Source of the DNA: Luteolibacter arcticus
Lineage (GTDB): Bacteria; Verrucomicrobiota; Verrucomicrobiia; Verrucomicrobiales; Akkermansiaceae
NCBI RefSeq assembly: GCF_025950235.1
Contig: NZ_JAPDDT010000006.1
Coordinates: forward strand, 186,001 to 250,000
DNA: 64,000 nt
Reading direction: 5' to 3'
In this document: piece after piece, positions 1 through 8,487 of the stretch
Layout: each line of letters opens with the position of its first letter
How positions within the stretch are numbered: position 1 is the stretch's first letter
Position numbers and translations under genes: made by a program
The notes under the pieces: generated by a model
The model's database searches: none
What the model saw: only the letters and a program-made list of their open reading frames with translations
What the model was told of the DNA's origin: nothing

Positions 1-2159
1 GAGTCGGACAGCGCCCGCGAATAAATCCGCGTGTTGCTCAAGCAGTGCCGGTCCTTCTGGCCTCCGCCCAATGTGAGGGCGCGGCGGCCGTCGAAGATGA
101 CATCCCCGGGTGAGAAGGCGTTGCTCTGGGTGGCGACCCGGACACCGTCGAGGTAAATCCGGACTTCATTCAAGGTCCGGTCAAACACGCTCGCGACATG
201 GTACCAGCGGCCGGGGATAAAGTCCCGAACCGAAGAATCGAGATTCTTCTTCGGAGCGGACGCATTGAAAGGATGCCAATAAGTCCTCAAACGGTAGCCA
301 CCGCCTGACGGATAGACATACATGTTCCAGCCGTAGTTCTGCTCACCACCCCAGGATTTGGAAGCGATGGTCGCGTTCCCGAGAGCATAGTCATCACAGC
401 GATACCAAGTCTCGAAGGTGTAGTTCCCATCCAGGATGTCGAAGCCGCAGCCGTTCTTGTTGATCGAACTTTCGAACGGAGTGCCGGTATCCAGCGTCAG
501 ATCGGTGGGCGTCACCTTGCCGGTCCCCACCCGGATACCGCCATAGCCGGACTCATCATTGCCGGATTCCGTCGACACGGTTCCCGGAGAAAAGACGCCC
601 CGCCCCAGCGGGGCCGGGACTGAGTCATTTGCGAAATTCCCGTTGAGAATGCTGGCATCCGTGGTGGCATGGGCGCCGGTAACGTTGTTTTTGGCGAAGA
701 TGCCGTGGTCCTCGTCGAACTTATACTCGGCCATCAGATCGTTATTCACCACCTCGATGTGGACGAGTTCCTTCGTCTTCAGATGCATGGTGGAGCTGTC
801 CTCCGCCGAGTAGGCGATCATGTCCTTTCCGACAAAGCCGCTGGCAGGCACATAGCGCAGGCTTCCATCCGTGTTCCGGGTTACGGTGCCGCCCTGCCGG
901 GTGGTAGGCGTCCAATCGGAAACGATCAGAGTATCGCCATTCGAATCCCAGTCATTGGCCAGCACGTCGATATCCTGCGGCGTGTCCATCGTGACACGGG
1001 CGGCGTCCACATGAGTGTAGGGATGGAGCGGATCGAGATAATCCAGGGCCTTCGGAAACCATCCCGCATCGATGTAGTTTTTCCGAGAGCCAAGCATCCT
1101 CTGGGAGGTGATGGGGCCGATGGAGGGCCAGTTGCCCCCTTGGGTATCCCCCTGATACCCCAAGTGGGAGGCGTTCCAATTGTGGGTGTTTTCGTGGTAG
1201 AGGACACCATACCCGACCCCCACGCCATGGCCCATTACGCTGTTGGAACTGTTCCCCTCCGAGACCCACAAGCAATCCCAGCGGGAGGGCGTCAACAACG
1301 GTTGCTGATTCCATGCGGAGAGTGTCGAACCTCCCGGAAAGCTATCCTTGCGGACCACCACCGTGGTAACATTCAGACGGGTCAGGCAACTTCGCAGCAG
1401 CATCTGCTCGTAGATCATGGCATTGCGCTCGAAGGCAAGCAGGGTGTCTTCGACATGCTGACCCGCGCCATTGTAGGCGACAACCAGCAGGTCCGCCCCG
1501 AGATCATACTCGACGATATCGCCATAGTTGACCGCGACCGCGGGAGTTCCGACGGGATGCGAGGTGCCGGTTGGAACTTTCGGCCCCAAGAGCGGGGGCC
1601 CGGTGCTACCGGCGCGCGGTGCGGCGATTGTCTGGGACGGCATTGTCGCTGGACTCAGCGGAGTGACCAGTTGCGAGCTGACATCGACTGACACGGTCCA
1701 CCTCAGATTCTGGGAATATTCCAAGTCATAACAATAGGCATACAAGTTGTTGTGCGAATCGATTCCAGCGAGCACGATTGCGTTCGAGTTTCCCTCGATG
1801 GTTCCGCGGAAGGACCGGACCTCAGGGTCCGTGGTCATCTCCACATAGCCGTTGGCGGAATCCCAGGTCAGAAGTTTGAAATCGGAGCTACGGACAGAGC
1901 GTCTGTGGAGATGGAGAGTCTGGGCCTGACCCTCAACCGTCACGACAAGTTTCACGTCATCCGGCATCGGCGCGGCGTTCACCGCCATTCCGCCACAAGC
2001 CAGGACGCCGACCAAGCCCGCCCAGTGGAAGATCGATTTGGCCAACGCCGGAAGCTGTCGGGCAAGGCTGGATCTGCTGCCAAAATCCGCTCCCGGTTGG
2101 ATGATCGGCGAGTCGGCGTGTGGCCGGGTGATAGGAGTTCTGCATTCCGGATTTTTCAT
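1..2159 (-). CDS. Secreted metzincin-like metalloprotease with Ig-like and LamG domains (partial, C-terminus off window)
   Basis: The reading frame is open from the ATG at 2159 to the left edge (about 719 residues seen, no stop). The N-terminus is long and basic, with a hydrophobic stretch at about residues 47-65 that could be a signal segment. A region with the look of a metalloprotease propeptide follows. The zinc motif is HENTHNWNASH (H322, E323, H326, H332). This keeps the metzincin HExxHxxxxxH spacing but has Asn where most metzincins have Gly. After it come an Ig-like/cadherin-like segment (about residues 390-470, with DVLANDWDSNGD) and a LamG/concanavalin-like domain running to the edge. 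Secretion and peptidase activity are inferred. It has its own 21-bp direct-repeat promoter at 2342-2400, so it appears co-regulated with the glycan genes to its right. A second, unlinked metzincin lies at 51971. Confidence 0.8.
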   Translation of the reverse strand, partial: MKNPECRTPITRPHADSPIIQPGADFGSRSSLARQLPALAKSIFHWAGLVGVLACGGMAVNAAPMPDDVKLVVTVEGQAQTLHLHRRSVRSSDFKLLTWDSANGYVEMTTDPEVRSFRGTIEGNSNAIVLAGIDSHNNLYAYCYDLEYSQNLRWTVSVDVSSQLVTPLSPATMPSQTIAAPRAGSTGPPLLGPKVPTGTSHPVGTPAVAVNYGDIVEYDLGADLLVVAYNGAGQHVEDTLLAFERNAMIYEQMLLRSCLTRLNVTTVVVRKDSFPGGSTLSAWNQQPLLTPSRWDCLWVSEGNSSNSVMGHGVGVGYGVLYHENTHNWNASHLGYQGDTQGGNWPSIGPITSQRMLGSRKNYIDAGWFPKALDYLDPLHPYTHVDAARVTMDTPQDIDVLANDWDSNGDTLIVSDWTPTTRQGGTVTRNTDGSLRYVPASGFVGKDMIAYSAEDSSTMHLKTKELVHIEVVNNDLMAEYKFDEDHGIFAKNNVTGAHATTDASILNGNFANDSVPAPLGRGVFSPGTVSTESGNDESGYGGIRVGTGKVTPTDLTLDTGTPFESSINKNGCGFDILDGNYTFETWYRCDDYALGNATIASKSWGGEQNYGWNMYVYPSGGGYRLRTYWHPFNASAPKKNLDSSVRDFIPGRWYHVASVFDRTLNEVRIYLDGVRVATQSNAFSPGDVIFDGRRALTLGGGQKDRHCLSNTRIYSRALSD

Positions 2160-2341
2160 GGAGAATGATGTGAACATTGGGTTTTGATCGCCCTGTCTTC
2201 CGACCCGCGTGTGACCGGAGGATGGGGTTTTGATGACGAATCCGATCTCGCTCATGGCTCCTTGAGCCACCTTCCCTTTGAAGGCATGGAGCAGGAGTTT
2301 TCCTGAGCTGATCTCCGAGCTTCCGGGGAGTCGTTGATGCA

Positions 2342-2400
2342 ATCACATATCGCACATCATTCGCAATGGACGATGATGGGATAGCGATGGATAATCTTAC
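2342..2400 (-). promoter_or_regulatory. AraC-type 21-bp direct-repeat promoter, site 0 (protease gene)
   Basis: On the plus strand ATGGA occurs at 2366-2370 and again at 2387-2391, exactly 21 bp apart. The outer copy continues as ATGGATAATCTTAC, close to the family consensus ATGGACGATCTTAT. Read toward the gene, the inner copy gives GTCCAT in the -35 position, then an 18-bp spacer, then TGTGAT (2342-2347) as -10. The expected transcript start is near 2335, giving a leader of about 175 nt before the ATG at 2159. Confidence 0.65.
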
Positions 2401-2509
2401 TGCCACGCAGATAAAACGCTGCGATGCAGGCCAAACGCGACGAGTAGTTTTACCGGCGACTGTGGGTCGATTTGAAGAGTTCCGACCCGTCGGCACATTG
2501 GAACTCAAA

Positions 2510-2535
2510 CGCCGTGCGGATTGCTCCGCGCGGCG
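2510..2535 (-). terminator. Conserved GC-rich terminator hairpin, copy 1
   Basis: An 11-bp stem (CGCCGTGCGGA / TCCGCGCGGCG) with a 4-nt loop lies about 215 bp downstream of the GH97 stop. It is one of three near-identical copies in the window. All three are followed on the plus strand by a conserved tract that includes CCTCGACGGGAAAT. On the minus strand the hairpin is followed by GTTTGAG, a weak U-tract. Confidence 0.6.
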
Positions 2536-2751
2536 CTCTTGGTTCCCTCTCTTGACCTCGACGGGAAATGCATATCACTCGCCGTCGGCGGCGAGCCGGA
2601 CGAGCCGTCTATCGCTGCGTTAATGAACAGAGCCCGCGCTAAGGAGGTGAGTGATGTAGAAGAGGCCGGGCATTCCACGAGAAGGTTTCGAGGGATCGGG
2701 AACGGCCCTTAAGCTCGGGGACATTAATGGAGGCAAGTGATAGGCGCACGC

Positions 2752-4638
2752 TCAAGGCGTCAAGATGACCGCGAAGCCGTTGGAAGGGGCCACGGACAGT
2801 TTCAGTTGGGTCGTGTGGTCGGCCGGTTGCGTGTCGATGCGCACCTTGGTGGTGGTGGTAACGGCAGGATCATCGACGAAGATCTCAGCCTTGTAGGACG
2901 TGGCTGGATCGAGGAATTCGAGCGGGACATCGAAGGTCCGCGCGGTGGCTCCGTTCAGCCCGGCCAGGAACCACACCTTCCCCTTGCGCCGCGCAATGGT
3001 CGCGTGGCTGCCGGGATAGCCGTCGAGGACACGGGTCTCATCCCAGGTAGTGGGCAAGCGTTCGAAGAAGGTCAGCTCGGGAACCTCCTCCAAGTTGGCG
3101 GGGTTGAATCCCTTAGCCCCGGGAAGCGGCGGCGAAGCAGCCGGGCGGTCATACCAGAAGAGGAACTGCCAAGGGCTGAAGATGCACACCGACTTGGCGA
3201 GCTGCGAGGCATGCGAGCCCATCTTGGTGACGCGCGGCGCGAAGTAGCAGTTCGTCTGGTCAGCTGGACCGGCGAGACCGCGGACGAAGACGCTGTTGAG
3301 GACGGTGGCATTACTCGGCGATTCCTCGTCACCGCGGATGCCTTCCTGGGTCATCAAGTTTGGATAGGTCCGCGACATCCCGGTCGGCCGGAAATCATCG
3401 TGGATGTCCACCAGCAGGTGGTGGTCGGCACATTTTTTCACCGCTTGGTTTAGCCAGCGGGTGGCGGCTTGGGAGCCGGCGGTCACGTAGCCGAATTTGA
3501 TGCCGGCCACGCCCCACGACTGGTAGAGAGGGGCGATCTTGTCGAGTTGCGGGGTCAGGGCGACCTGGTTGACGTAGAGGATGACGCCCACGCCCTTGGT
3601 CTTGCCGTAGGCGATGACGGACTCGACATCGAGTGGCCCGGGCGAGCGCTCGGGATCGGGTCCCGACTTGCTGGCATCCGAAGCGCGACTGGTCTCCTTT
3701 CCATACCAACCGGCGTCGAACAAGACATACTCCAGCTTGTGGGCGGCGGCGAAGTCGACGCAGGCCCTGCCGCCCTCAGTGGTCAGGGTGATATCCCGGA
3801 GCACCTTGCCTGGGCGGATCCACGAGGTGTCGGCCACTTGGGAGGGCTCGCATAAGTTGAGCATGAAATGATTGCCCTCGAGCATGGCACCAGGCGATTG
3901 GGCGACCCGCACATAGCGCCAGGCGCTGGTGAATGAGCCCTGGAATTCCATCCGGCCCCCGATGCTGGCGTTTATGGTCGAGGTTTCACTCCGCGTGAAT
4001 TTCGTCACGGACGCGTCCGCCAGCGCCGCTTCGCCGAAGGCGGCAAAGAGATCCGGCGAAAGTTCCGCCAGCACGGGGCCGACCGATGAGCTCATCTTGG
4101 CGATCGGTGCCTTGGAGATGGGAGCTTGCGTGCTGCCGGAGACCCAGACCTGGGTCGTCTCCGGCAATGGAAAGCTGGTTTTTTCCGCCATCACAGTGCC
4201 ACTGCCTTCGATGAGGTAGCGGAGTGCAACGCCCTCGTCGTAGGCGCGCACCTGGAGCTTCACGCCGAACGAGCCTTGGCCGGCATGGGAGATGGTGAGG
4301 GTTTCCTCGCGATAATTGTCGGGGACCGTGGAGCGTTCGCCGAAGGGGTTGGTCCACTCAGTGCTGGAACTCTTCTCGACGACCCTCTCGATGGTTCCTT
4401 CATCGCCGACGATGTCGGCCTTGTCGATTTGGATGCCGAGCGCGCCGTGGGTGACCACCGGGCGACCGGAGTACGTCACGCTATGGCTCAAAGCCTGCGA
4501 AGTATCGTCGCGTTCGAGTGTGAAGACCAGTGCGCCGCCGGGACTGGCCAGCGTACGTTCGATCACAAGGGCGGCGGAAGCGGGTGCCGCCGCGATCAGG
4601 GGGAGCGCCAGCAGCGCGGTTGGATTCAGGATGTTCAT
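2752..4638 (-). CDS. GH97 family glycoside hydrolase (alpha-glucosidase/alpha-galactosidase type), secreted
   Basis: The protein has 628 residues from the ATG at 4638, where the signal peptide MNILNPTALLALP begins (cleavage near residue 22). A longer frame reaches 4770 but would add a non-signal extension. The GH97 layout is visible: an N-terminal beta-sandwich (about 25-275), a TIM-barrel with DAGWYG at 308-313, and QEGIRGDE at 431-438, the acidic motif that carries catalytic/calcium-binding glutamates in this family. A C-terminal beta-sheet domain follows. GH97 members cleave alpha-glucosides or alpha-galactosides. Retaining versus inverting type cannot be settled by eye. The enzyme probably acts in the periplasm or outside the cell. 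The 21-bp direct-repeat promoter lies at 4938-4995, implying a leader of nearly 300 nt. The conserved hairpin at 2510 probably ends the transcript. Confidence 0.88.
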   Translation of the reverse strand: MNILNPTALLALPLIAAAPASAALVIERTLASPGGALVFTLERDDTSQALSHSVTYSGRPVVTHGALGIQIDKADIVGDEGTIERVVEKSSSTEWTNPFGERSTVPDNYREETLTISHAGQGSFGVKLQVRAYDEGVALRYLIEGSGTVMAEKTSFPLPETTQVWVSGSTQAPISKAPIAKMSSSVGPVLAELSPDLFAAFGEAALADASVTKFTRSETSTINASIGGRMEFQGSFTSAWRYVRVAQSPGAMLEGNHFMLNLCEPSQVADTSWIRPGKVLRDITLTTEGGRACVDFAAAHKLEYVLFDAGWYGKETSRASDASKSGPDPERSPGPLDVESVIAYGKTKGVGVILYVNQVALTPQLDKIAPLYQSWGVAGIKFGYVTAGSQAATRWLNQAVKKCADHHLLVDIHDDFRPTGMSRTYPNLMTQEGIRGDEESPSNATVLNSVFVRGLAGPADQTNCYFAPRVTKMGSHASQLAKSVCIFSPWQFLFWYDRPAASPPLPGAKGFNPANLEEVPELTFFERLPTTWDETRVLDGYPGSHATIARRKGKVWFLAGLNGATARTFDVPLEFLDPATSYKAEIFVDDPAVTTTTKVRIDTQPADHTTQLKLSVAPSNGFAVILTP

Positions 4639-4937
4639 GGCAAGGGGTGTGTCGGTGTCTGGGTCGATCGGGGGGCAGGGAAGGGGACAGGTCAGCGACC
4701 CATGCTTGATCGGGTCATTCGAACAAGTTCCACAACTATCTGGGCGAAGGAAAGAGCAGGGGTGGAGCATCCATGGCGCAGGAGCGATTGAGACCGCCGG
4801 GGACTATCTGCCCCAGCGGATTGCGGGGCTGGAGCCTGAACCGGCTTGAACGAAGGGACATTCTCATCGATTCCACGGGTTGTTGGAGCGAGCGCTGGCG
4901 AGGCGGAAATTGGCGCCTCGGCAAGCTCCGCAATCCA
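4639..4937. other. Long leader of the GH97 gene
   Basis: If the TGTGAT box at 4938-4943 is the -10, this stretch is mostly untranslated leader. I see no riboswitch consensus and no convincing Shine-Dalgarno before 4638. A CCATGG with weak similarity to the regulatory half-site lies near 4770, but it lacks a partner 21 bp away. Confidence 0.4.
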
Positions 4938-4995
4938 ATCACAAGCGCCAGGTCCGGACCATGGAACTTCCGCCCAAAAGGATGGACGATCTTAT
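4938..4995 (-). promoter_or_regulatory. AraC-type 21-bp direct-repeat promoter, site 1 (GH97)
   Basis: ATGGA at 4961-4965 and 4982-4986, 21 bp apart, with outer flank ATGGACGATCTTAT. In gene orientation the inner half-site reads TTCCAT in the -35 position, followed by 17 bp and TGTGAT at 4938-4943. The TTGTGATTGGA context around the -10 recurs in site 4 and, with changes, in site 5. Confidence 0.75.
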
Positions 4996-5086
4996 CGGTG
5001 CCGGTCACCGTTTTGGGCTTTGGCCCCCGCCTCAAAGGCTTTGGGCGCGGTCGGCTCCAGGCTGAGGTCCTCTCGGGAGGTTCGGG

Positions 5087-8000
5087 TTATTGGGGCGGCT
5101 CCGCGGCGGCGAACCGTACGAATCTCGCCGGGTCCGTGCCCATGGGAAAGCTGACTGTTATGAGGTCGGGGTCCGGTCCGTTCTCGTCCACGGTCCACGT
5201 CACGACGCCGGAGATCCCGGCTGCCGCACCCATGGGAACATCGGTCCAATCGGCAAGCGTGGTTCCATGTTGGAGGATGAGGTTGGAAAACGCTTCGGAG
5301 TCATCGCGGCGATGGAGGGTGAGGACGAAGTTCCCATTCGCGGTTGAGAGTTGGGGGAGAATCTCTGGATCGGAAGTTGTTGGATCTCCGTCGAGGACGA
5401 ATTCGAGCTGATTCACGATGCCGTCGTGATCCGGATCGGCATCGGCGCGGCGGTCATCGCCCGTGATGGCGGCAAAGTCCTCCAGCCACACCTCGTAGGC
5501 GGTGCCGAGGGAAGTAAGGCTGAGATTGTCGACATAGCCGTTGGACGTGAGACGGACATATCCGCCCACCGCGTCCTCGGGAGCGACGCCGAACTGGGCG
5601 TCGGTGACGGTGAAGATCCAGTCATTGCCGGGGGCCGCACCATTGAGGTCTATCCAAAGGCGAGAGGCCAAGTTGTAAGCCGACAAACTGATCGTCCGGT
5701 TGCCACCCATGCTCTCGCCGACGGTGATCTTGAAGCGGTGCCAAGCGGCGCTGGCGGTGACGGGGATGTTGAACTGCGTGCCGAAGCCGGCTTCGCGATA
5801 GATGAACCTCTTGGTATCGCCATTGATGCCGAACTGCATGCCGCAGTCGGCGTGCTCGAACAGTCCGTCGGCGTCGGGGTCGCCGAGATATCCCACGCTA
5901 ACGGAGTGGCCGGTGAAAGCATCGAACACGAGGGTGTTGATCGCGCTCTTCCGAACGATTCCGCGCTTGCCGCCGATGTAGGAACCAGAGGCGCCCGACC
6001 GCAGGGCTTGTCCGCCGGGGTATTCCCCGCTCGGGGAAGTCGTGAAAATGTTGCCGGCGTTGTCGGAGGTGGAGCGCGACCAGCCCTGCTGGCCATTGAA
6101 GGGAGCCCCTTGTCCACCGTTGGTCGCGGCGATGTTGCCGTTGGTGTAGCCTTGATCCGTCTCGAAGCTGAGGGTGCCAGGGGCGGGGGGCGGGAATACT
6201 CCCACGACCGCCGTCGGTTCGCTTTCCGTGCCAAGTGGCCCGATGGAGGCGACGCGAAAGTATCGGGACTCACCCGAGCTGTCGGAATACCTGGGTGAAG
6301 TGAGACCGGCGGCTAAGACCGTCCACGGGCCGTCGGCGGTGGCGGCGGTGTGCACGGTGTAGCTGGCGGCGTTGGCAACCGGCAGCCATGTTAGGGAAAC
6401 GGCGCCGGAGGGATTGGTTGCTGCCAACCTGACCGGCGGCACCGCGAACGGGTGATCGGCTTTTACGCCGATCGTTTCGTAGTGCAGCCGCGCCGGATCG
6501 AAACCCGCTACCCAACTCAGGTTCGTGAGCACGTGGCCCGTGCTGTCATTGGTGCGGTAAGCGCTGCCCTGGCTATTGCGCACGTCGATGTCGGTGAGCT
6601 TCTGGCCGCGGGTGTCGTTGTCGAGGAACACGGCATTCGGGGCGTAGTCGGTCATCGAAGAATGGGCCCGGGTGTCGTCGATGATCAGTTGCTCGATGGT
6701 GTTGGAAAGATAGGGCAGATCGTCGCTGACCCCCCAGCCGTAGACCGGGGCGGTGTCGCCGGAGTCTTGGCAACAGCCGCGGATCCTCAGGTGGTGGAGG
6801 TGGTTGTCGTAAACGTAAATGTGGTTGGGCGGAATATCGACGTAGGCCCCGAACGCGACGGCGTAGCGCGGGCTGTCGTGGATCACGGTGTACGAGATCT
6901 CGTGGCGGTTGACTTGGGTCAATTGGACGCCGGCACCGTGCCCGACGAGTTCGCCCACGTGGTGGATCCGACAGTTGTCCACCGTGTTGAGGAATTGGAC
7001 ATCGCCTTCGCCGGGATAGCGACCTTCGAAGAAGAATCCGTGGATGCCCGTATGGTTGACCAGGCAGCGCTGGAAGGAATTGTTTTGGTTCGCCGCGTAG
7101 GAGTGGAACGCCGAGTAGCCGGTATTGCTAACGATGCAGGAATCGAAGCTCAGGTGCGCGGTATTTTCGAGGAAGACGGCCCCCTCGCGGTGCTGGGGCA
7201 TCGACGCCTGGCGGTCGTACTGCGGATAGAGATGGGTTTCTCCGGAGCCGCCTGCGCTCGGGTAGGCGTGGCGGAACCAACCGGTGAAGTCGGTGTATTC
7301 GAAAGCGAGCCCCTCGAAGCGAAGGTGCTCGACCCGTTGCGTTTCGCTTTCGCCGGTGAGGGAGAGGATGCGGCGGACCCGCGGGACGATGATGTCCTGG
7401 TCAGCCACCGGCCCGTCCATTGGCCAGTAGTAGAGTTTTCCCGCGGCTTCGTCGTAGTGGAACTCGCCCGGTTCATCGAGCAGGGCGAGCACTCCTTGGA
7501 TAAAGAAGCGGGAGCCAGTGCCGGGAGTGCCGTTGTTGGTATTGAAGATCGAATAGCGGGTGTCCTCCGCCAAGGTGATCTTGCGGGCGGCGGGGTCGAT
7601 CGAGGCAATCGGGACCGTGTCGGTATACCAGGCGATTTTACCGCCGGGCCAAAGGTGGACCTGGGCATCAGTTAGATCCCAGCCGGTGGGATCGAGCGCG
7701 CCGTCGGCATACTGGATTTCACGGAGGGAGCCTTGGGTGCCGGTGGCGCGGAGGTAAGTCGCGCTGGCGGTCGGTAACAAGGGATCGGGCGCGAGGTTGG
7801 GGAAGCGAGCCTTGCGGGCGCGACGGCCATTCTCAAAGAGGGTGTGAAATGCCGGCAAGCCGAGGTTCGCCACCATGATTTGCCCCTGCCACGGCTGCCA
7901 CGAAGTCACACGCTCGCCACCTAACAGGCGCGCCGAACCGGGCTGGCCGGTGGCGCGATAGATGACTTCATGGCCATTGGTGCCGGAGTCCGAGGCCGCG

Positions 8001-8257
8001 AAGTCGATGGGAGCGGTGACCGGGTAGTCGCCCGGCGCGAGATGAACGATCAGATCCCCTGTCATCCCGGCATTGACGGTGCGGACCATCTGGCGGGCGC
8101 GGTCAAGAGAGGCAAAGGGCTCGCTTGCGGTGCCCGGGTTTGCATCATTTCCCGCCGGAGAAACATGAAACCCGCCGGCGGGTGGGGCGTCAGCGCGGCT
8201 GGGTAGGGACGTGCCGAGCAGCAGCAAGGCGAGTATCAATGCATGGCGGATTGGCAT
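5087..8257 (-). CDS. Secreted right-handed parallel beta-helix protein, probable polysaccharide-active enzyme
   Basis: The protein has 1056 residues with a clear signal peptide (MPIRHALILALLLLGTSLPS, cleaved near residue 23). The mature start, FHVSPAGNDANPGTASEPF, is the usual opening of beta-helix proteins, including GH120/GH141-like glycosidases and lyases. The helix spans about residues 25-600, rich in Asn and His turns. After it come a fibronectin-III-like segment (about 610-690), a jelly-roll-like segment (about 695-890) and the C-terminal module found in several proteins here (DADPDHDGIVNQLEF plus about 90 residues). Exact substrate and family are not determinable by eye. Its own direct-repeat promoter lies at 8381-8438. 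A dead relative lies at 34645-36012. Confidence 0.8.
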   Translation of the reverse strand: MPIRHALILALLLLGTSLPSRADAPPAGGFHVSPAGNDANPGTASEPFASLDRARQMVRTVNAGMTGDLIVHLAPGDYPVTAPIDFAASDSGTNGHEVIYRATGQPGSARLLGGERVTSWQPWQGQIMVANLGLPAFHTLFENGRRARKARFPNLAPDPLLPTASATYLRATGTQGSLREIQYADGALDPTGWDLTDAQVHLWPGGKIAWYTDTVPIASIDPAARKITLAEDTRYSIFNTNNGTPGTGSRFFIQGVLALLDEPGEFHYDEAAGKLYYWPMDGPVADQDIIVPRVRRILSLTGESETQRVEHLRFEGLAFEYTDFTGWFRHAYPSAGGSGETHLYPQYDRQASMPQHREGAVFLENTAHLSFDSCIVSNTGYSAFHSYAANQNNSFQRCLVNHTGIHGFFFEGRYPGEGDVQFLNTVDNCRIHHVGELVGHGAGVQLTQVNRHEISYTVIHDSPRYAVAFGAYVDIPPNHIYVYDNHLHHLRIRGCCQDSGDTAPVYGWGVSDDLPYLSNTIEQLIIDDTRAHSSMTDYAPNAVFLDNDTRGQKLTDIDVRNSQGSAYRTNDSTGHVLTNLSWVAGFDPARLHYETIGVKADHPFAVPPVRLAATNPSGAVSLTWLPVANAASYTVHTAATADGPWTVLAAGLTSPRYSDSSGESRYFRVASIGPLGTESEPTAVVGVFPPPAPGTLSFETDQGYTNGNIAATNGGQGAPFNGQQGWSRSTSDNAGNIFTTSPSGEYPGGQALRSGASGSYIGGKRGIVRKSAINTLVFDAFTGHSVSVGYLGDPDADGLFEHADCGMQFGINGDTKRFIYREAGFGTQFNIPVTASAAWHRFKITVGESMGGNRTISLSAYNLASRLWIDLNGAAPGNDWIFTVTDAQFGVAPEDAVGGYVRLTSNGYVDNLSLTSLGTAYEVWLEDFAAITGDDRRADADPDHDGIVNQLEFVLDGDPTTSDPEILPQLSTANGNFVLTLHRRDDSEAFSNLILQHGTTLADWTDVPMGAAAGISGVVTWTVDENGPDPDLITVSFPMGTDPARFVRFAAAEPPQ

Positions 8258-8380
8258 CAGGAAATTTGGAAATAGAGCGGAGCCCGTGGGTTGATATTTT
8301 CAACGGCGAAAGAGAGCGAGGAGCCTTGCAGGGAACCAAGTCGGGCGAGGGAGGCGTTCTCTGAATGCCCCTGTAATCTC

Positions 8381-8438
8381 ATCCCAGGCGCGGGCTGGGG
8401 ACAATGGACTTTCCTCCCGAAAGAATGGACGATCTTAT
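8381..8438 (-). promoter_or_regulatory. AraC-type 21-bp direct-repeat promoter, site 2 (beta-helix gene)
   Basis: ATGGA at 8404-8408 and 8425-8429, with outer flank ATGGACGATCTTAT. Toward the gene: GTCCAT, 17-bp spacer, TGGGAT at 8381-8386. The predicted leader is about 115 nt before the ATG at 8257. Confidence 0.72.
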
Positions 8439-8487
8439 CGTGGCTCTTCTCGCGCCAGTCCCGAGGGTGCTTCATGCTCGTCTCGTC

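Larger units (their letters stand above)
2160..2751. other. Intergenic region between the protease and GH97 genes
   Basis: This 592-bp gap holds the promoter element at 2342-2400 and the conserved terminator hairpin at 2510-2535. The rest (about 2160-2340 and 2540-2750) shows no coding pattern that I trust. Short frames here cross both regulatory elements. Confidence 0.6.

Noticed and set aside
4736..4790. Possible tenth regulatory half-site before GH97
   Set aside because: One CCATGG-like core is present, but no second copy lies 21 bp away; site 1 at 4961 already serves this gene.
6452..7675. Long plus-strand frame (407 codons) inside the beta-helix gene
   Set aside because: It is antisense to a well-supported secreted protein and is Val/Gly/Asp-rich, as expected for the complement of a GC-rich gene. 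No motif.
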